From Clostridium sp. (GTDB lineage Bacteria > Bacteroidota > Bacteroidia > Bacteroidales > Bacteroidaceae): 35,959 nucleotides of DNA. The notes under the pieces are model-generated. The model did not search any database. It saw only the letters and a list, made by a program, of their open reading frames with translations, and was not told where the DNA came from. The stretch is taken from positions 1-35,959 of the forward strand of contig JAMPGY010000024.1 of the NCBI GenBank assembly GCA_023663705.1, in the 5' to 3' direction. Below, in pieces: positions 32,369 to 35,959 of the stretch; position 1 is the first letter of the stretch; each line of letters begins with the position of its first letter. Made by a program: the position numbers and the translations under genes.

Positions 32369-33088
32369 ATGTTGAGACTGAAAGAACTTGTGCTGATAGA
32401 AAGCCGTGAGGAACTGGCGCGTATACCGGAAGGCAAGGTGCTGATCAACACCATCAACGCCCACTCCTACAATACGGCGCAGCACGACGAACGGTTTGCC
32501 CGTGCCCTGCGGGAGGGCGACTATCTCATCCCCGACGGGGCGAGCATAGTGAAGGCCTGCGGATGGATCGGGGCAAAGTCGCGCCCACGGGAACGTGTGG
32601 CCGGATGGGACTTGTTTGAGTTTGAAATGGAGCGCCTGAACCGGCGGGGCGGGCGCTGCATGTTCATGGGATCGAGCGACCGCGTGCTGGCGCGCATACG
32701 CGAGCGTGCGGCCGAGGTGTATCCCCGGCTGGAGATCGTCACCTATTCGCCGCCCTACAAGCCGGAATTCACCGAGGCGGACAACAAGGCCATCGTGGAG
32801 GCCGTCAACGCGGCCGATCCGGACCTGCTGTGGATCGGCATGACGGCGCCCAAACAGGAAAAATGGACCTATGAGCACTGGGACGAACTGCACATCCGTT
32901 GCCATACGGGCACCGTGGGCGCCGTGTTCGACTTCTTTGCCGGCACCTACCGTCGTGCCCCGCAGTGGTGGCAGCGCCATTCGCTCGAGTGGCTCTACCG
33001 CCTGCTGAAGGAACCCCGCCGGATGTGGCGCCGCTACGTCGTCGGCAATCCGCTGTTTCTGCTGAATATACTGAAGGAACGGCTCTGA
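32369..33088 (+). CDS. WecG/TagA/CpsF-family glycosyltransferase (GT26)
   Basis: A 239-aa enzyme of the WecG/TagA/CpsF family (GT26), which transfers an N-acetylmannosamine-type sugar or similar to a lipid-linked precursor at the inner face of the membrane. Diagnostic stretches: INTINAHSYNTA, YLIPDGASIVKA (the catalytic Asp region), MFMGSSDRVL, LLWIGMTAPKQEKW, and the C-terminal GAVFDFFAGTYRRAP and LEWLYRLLKEPRRMWRRY. Length is normal. It is the last polysaccharide gene before the thi operon, and is separated from the main operon by some 8 kb of accessory genes. It may act with the capsule cluster. Confidence 0.93.
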   Translation: MLRLKELVLIESREELARIPEGKVLINTINAHSYNTAQHDERFARALREGDYLIPDGASIVKACGWIGAKSRPRERVAGWDLFEFEMERLNRRGGRCMFMGSSDRVLARIRERAAEVYPRLEIVTYSPPYKPEFTEADNKAIVEAVNAADPDLLWIGMTAPKQEKWTYEHWDELHIRCHTGTVGAVFDFFAGTYRRAPQWWQRHSLEWLYRLLKEPRRMWRRYVVGNPLFLLNILKERL

Positions 33089-33161
33089 GCACGGCCGCGG
33101 GCAGGTGGCCGGGCACCCATAGGGCGTTGTGGCCCACGCGGTCGTCGTCAGCGCGGACAGG

Positions 33162-34889
<1,728 letters not shown>

Positions 34890-34908
34890 TTATGTTGTGT
34901 GGTTAGGA

Positions 34909-35553
34909 TTATCTGTTTTCGTCGGGTGTCCGCTCTTCCAGCAGGCGCAGCAGGCGGCGGGTCTCCGCCACGGGGTCGTCGGCCTGCAGGATGGTGCCGC
35001 TCAGGGCTATGCCGTCCACGCCGGTGCCCAGCAGGACGGGGATGTCGGCGGCCGTGATGCCTCCGATGGCCACCAGGGGCAGGCGGATGCCTTCGGCCTG
35101 CATGCGTGCCGTGATGGTGCGGTAGCCCTCGAGACCCAGCACGGGCGACAGCCTCTGTTTGGTGGTGGTGAAACGGAAGGGGCCGCAGCCGATGTAGTCG
35201 GCACCGCGCCGGTGGTGCATCACCACGTCGTCAAACGTGTTGGCCGTTCCGCCGATGATGAAACGGGGCCCCAGCAGGCGGCGTGCCTCGTCCACAGGAC
35301 AGTCGTTCAGCCCCAGATGGACTCCGTCGGCACCGATCTCGGCTGCCAGCTCCACATGGTCGTCGATGATGAAGGTGGCTCCATGGTGCCGGCAAAGAGC
35401 CTGCACGCGCAAGGCTTCCTGCCGCAGTTCGTCCGTTGCGGCGTCTTTCATGCGTAGCTGTATCCAGCGGCATCCTCCCTCCAGCGCCATGCGGGCGGAG
35501 TCGTGATAGGTGTAACGCTCCGTGTGGTGTGTGATGAATTGCAGTCTGTGCAT
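34909..35553 (-). CDS. thiE: Thiamine-phosphate synthase ThiE
   Basis: A 214-aa TIM-barrel enzyme that joins the pyrimidine and thiazole moieties into thiamine phosphate. It shows the usual pattern: GCRWIQLRMKDA (substrate-binding), FIIDDHVELAAEIGADGVHLG, then YIGCGPFRFTTTK and VAIGGITAADIPVLLGTGVDG. It is the first gene of the operon, about 135 bp below the TPP riboswitch. The other thi genes usual in Bacteroides (thiS, thiG, thiH) are not in this window, so the pathway is only partly encoded here. Confidence 0.96.
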   Translation of the reverse strand: MHRLQFITHHTERYTYHDSARMALEGGCRWIQLRMKDAATDELRQEALRVQALCRHHGATFIIDDHVELAAEIGADGVHLGLNDCPVDEARRLLGPRFIIGGTANTFDDVVMHHRRGADYIGCGPFRFTTTKQRLSPVLGLEGYRTITARMQAEGIRLPLVAIGGITAADIPVLLGTGVDGIALSGTILQADDPVAETRRLLRLLEERTPDENR

Positions 35554-35689
35554 CGTCTCGTTGTTTTTTTAGTCGTGCAGAAAAACGAGGGGGACCGGTG
35601 TGTGCTGTGAGCGTCGTCGGCTCGTTCGGGAAAAAAGCCGGAAAAAGGAGAGACTGAAAGCTGTGAGCTTGTCCGGAAGATGCGGAAAC

Positions 35690-35768
35690 AATCCCTTCGG
35701 CGGCATTATCCGCATCAGGTTCACAGGGTATGATCTCAGCCGGCCTTTGCGTGCGGGCACCCCTTTGT
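35690..35768 (-). promoter_or_regulatory. TPP riboswitch (THI element)
   Basis: On the minus strand the sequence contains GGGGTGCC, then CTGAGATCATACCC and GTGAACCTGATGCGGATAATGC, then CGAAGGGA. These are the conserved core segments of the thiamine-pyrophosphate riboswitch in the right order. It lies in the leader of thiE-thiC and should turn both down when TPP is plentiful. The expression platform between it and thiE (35554-35689) is not obvious. Confidence 0.95.
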
Positions 35769-35779
35769 TTTCTGTGATG

Positions 35780-35787
35780 CGAAGATA
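35780..35787 (-). promoter_or_regulatory. Probable -7 box of the thi operon
   Basis: On the minus strand these bases read TATCTTCG, one mismatch from TAnnTTTG, about 12 bp upstream of the riboswitch. No clear -33 box is seen. Confidence 0.4.
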
Positions 35788-35904
35788 AGGAAAAAAAACG
35801 ATAGTCGGGTTTTTTACGGATGGAAAAAGTTGGGGAGCTAACGAATGCGTACGTCAGATTGCTTTGCACGCATGTATAGTGGCACTACGTATGCGTGTAT
35901 AGTT

Positions 35905-35928
35905 GGGCTCAGTAGAAAAATAGTGGGG
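35905..35928 (+). repeat. 24-bp element, right copy (possible IS terminal inverted repeat)
   Basis: This is the inverted partner of bases 31-54 (22 of 24 identical; shared core GGGCTCAGTAGAAAA). It reads outward to the right. Just before it are two imperfect copies of GC(A/G)TGTATAGT. I see no gene between 35788 and the window end. Confidence 0.4.
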
Positions 35929-35959
35929 AAAAATATAAAAGACTGCCGAAAATTTCCGT

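Noticed and set aside
35860-35904. Two imperfect copies of GC(A/G)TGTATAGT before the right 24-bp element
   Set aside because: Too short and only two copies; noted in case they belong to an insertion-sequence target or promoter.

Overview
The window is a Bacteroidales (Bacteroides-like) capsular/surface polysaccharide (CPS) locus with its flanks. The evidence is a UpxY-type antiterminator beside a tyrosine recombinase and an invertible promoter, promoter boxes of the Bacteroides type (TTTG-N19-21-TAnnTTTG), a 'smalltalk' micro-protein, a DUF4248 protein, an HU-like protein, a VirE-type primase/helicase, and a thiE-thiC operon behind a TPP riboswitch. The genus cannot be fixed from the sequence. 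The flanks are GC-rich and the polysaccharide genes clearly AT-rich, as expected of horizontally exchanged CPS cassettes.

Layout. (1) 1-1.7 kb: a tyrosine recombinase and a 140-bp segment between 51-bp inverted repeats. The only consensus -7 box in the segment faces left, away from the capsule genes, so this assembly appears to hold the OFF orientation. (2) 1.9-5.1 kb: upxY, then an unrecognised 704-aa helical protein with two HEPN-like R-x5-H motifs, then a second, truncated upxY 3' end; the two upxY ends form a 237-bp direct repeat around the helical-protein gene. (3) 5.1-24.3 kb: the polysaccharide operon, with a flippase, a Wzy-type polymerase, seven glycosyltransferases, an IspD-like/SDR/LicD trio that probably makes and transfers a CDP-activated polyol phosphate, and seven O-acyl/acetyltransferases. 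(4) 22.7-25.2 kb: debris (an AAA-ATPase remnant and a glycosyltransferase remnant) and a RelB/YafQ-like toxin-antitoxin pair. (5) 25.5-30.3 kb: a mostly leftward block of amidase, smalltalk, HU-like, DUF4248 and VirE primase genes, with five 23-bp tandem repeats, followed by a rightward small gene that may be split. (6) 30.3-33.1 kb: an ATPase overlapping a PD-(D/E)xK-like gene (a candidate defence pair) and a WecG/TagA/CpsF glycosyltransferase. (7) 33.2-35.8 kb: thiC, thiE and the TPP riboswitch.

The most striking pattern is a G7-G8 tract followed by TAAAA or a close variant, lying inside six genes. All six encode predicted acyl/acetyltransferases, and none encodes a glycosyltransferase, flippase or polymerase. 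In five of the six, loss of one G puts TAA, TAG or TGA directly behind the tract; in the sixth, gain of one G does so. I read these as slipped-strand contingency switches that would vary capsule O-acylation independently of the promoter inversion. All six are in frame here. If this is right, the locus has two layers of phase variation: whole-locus ON/OFF by inversion and per-decoration ON/OFF by homopolymer slippage.
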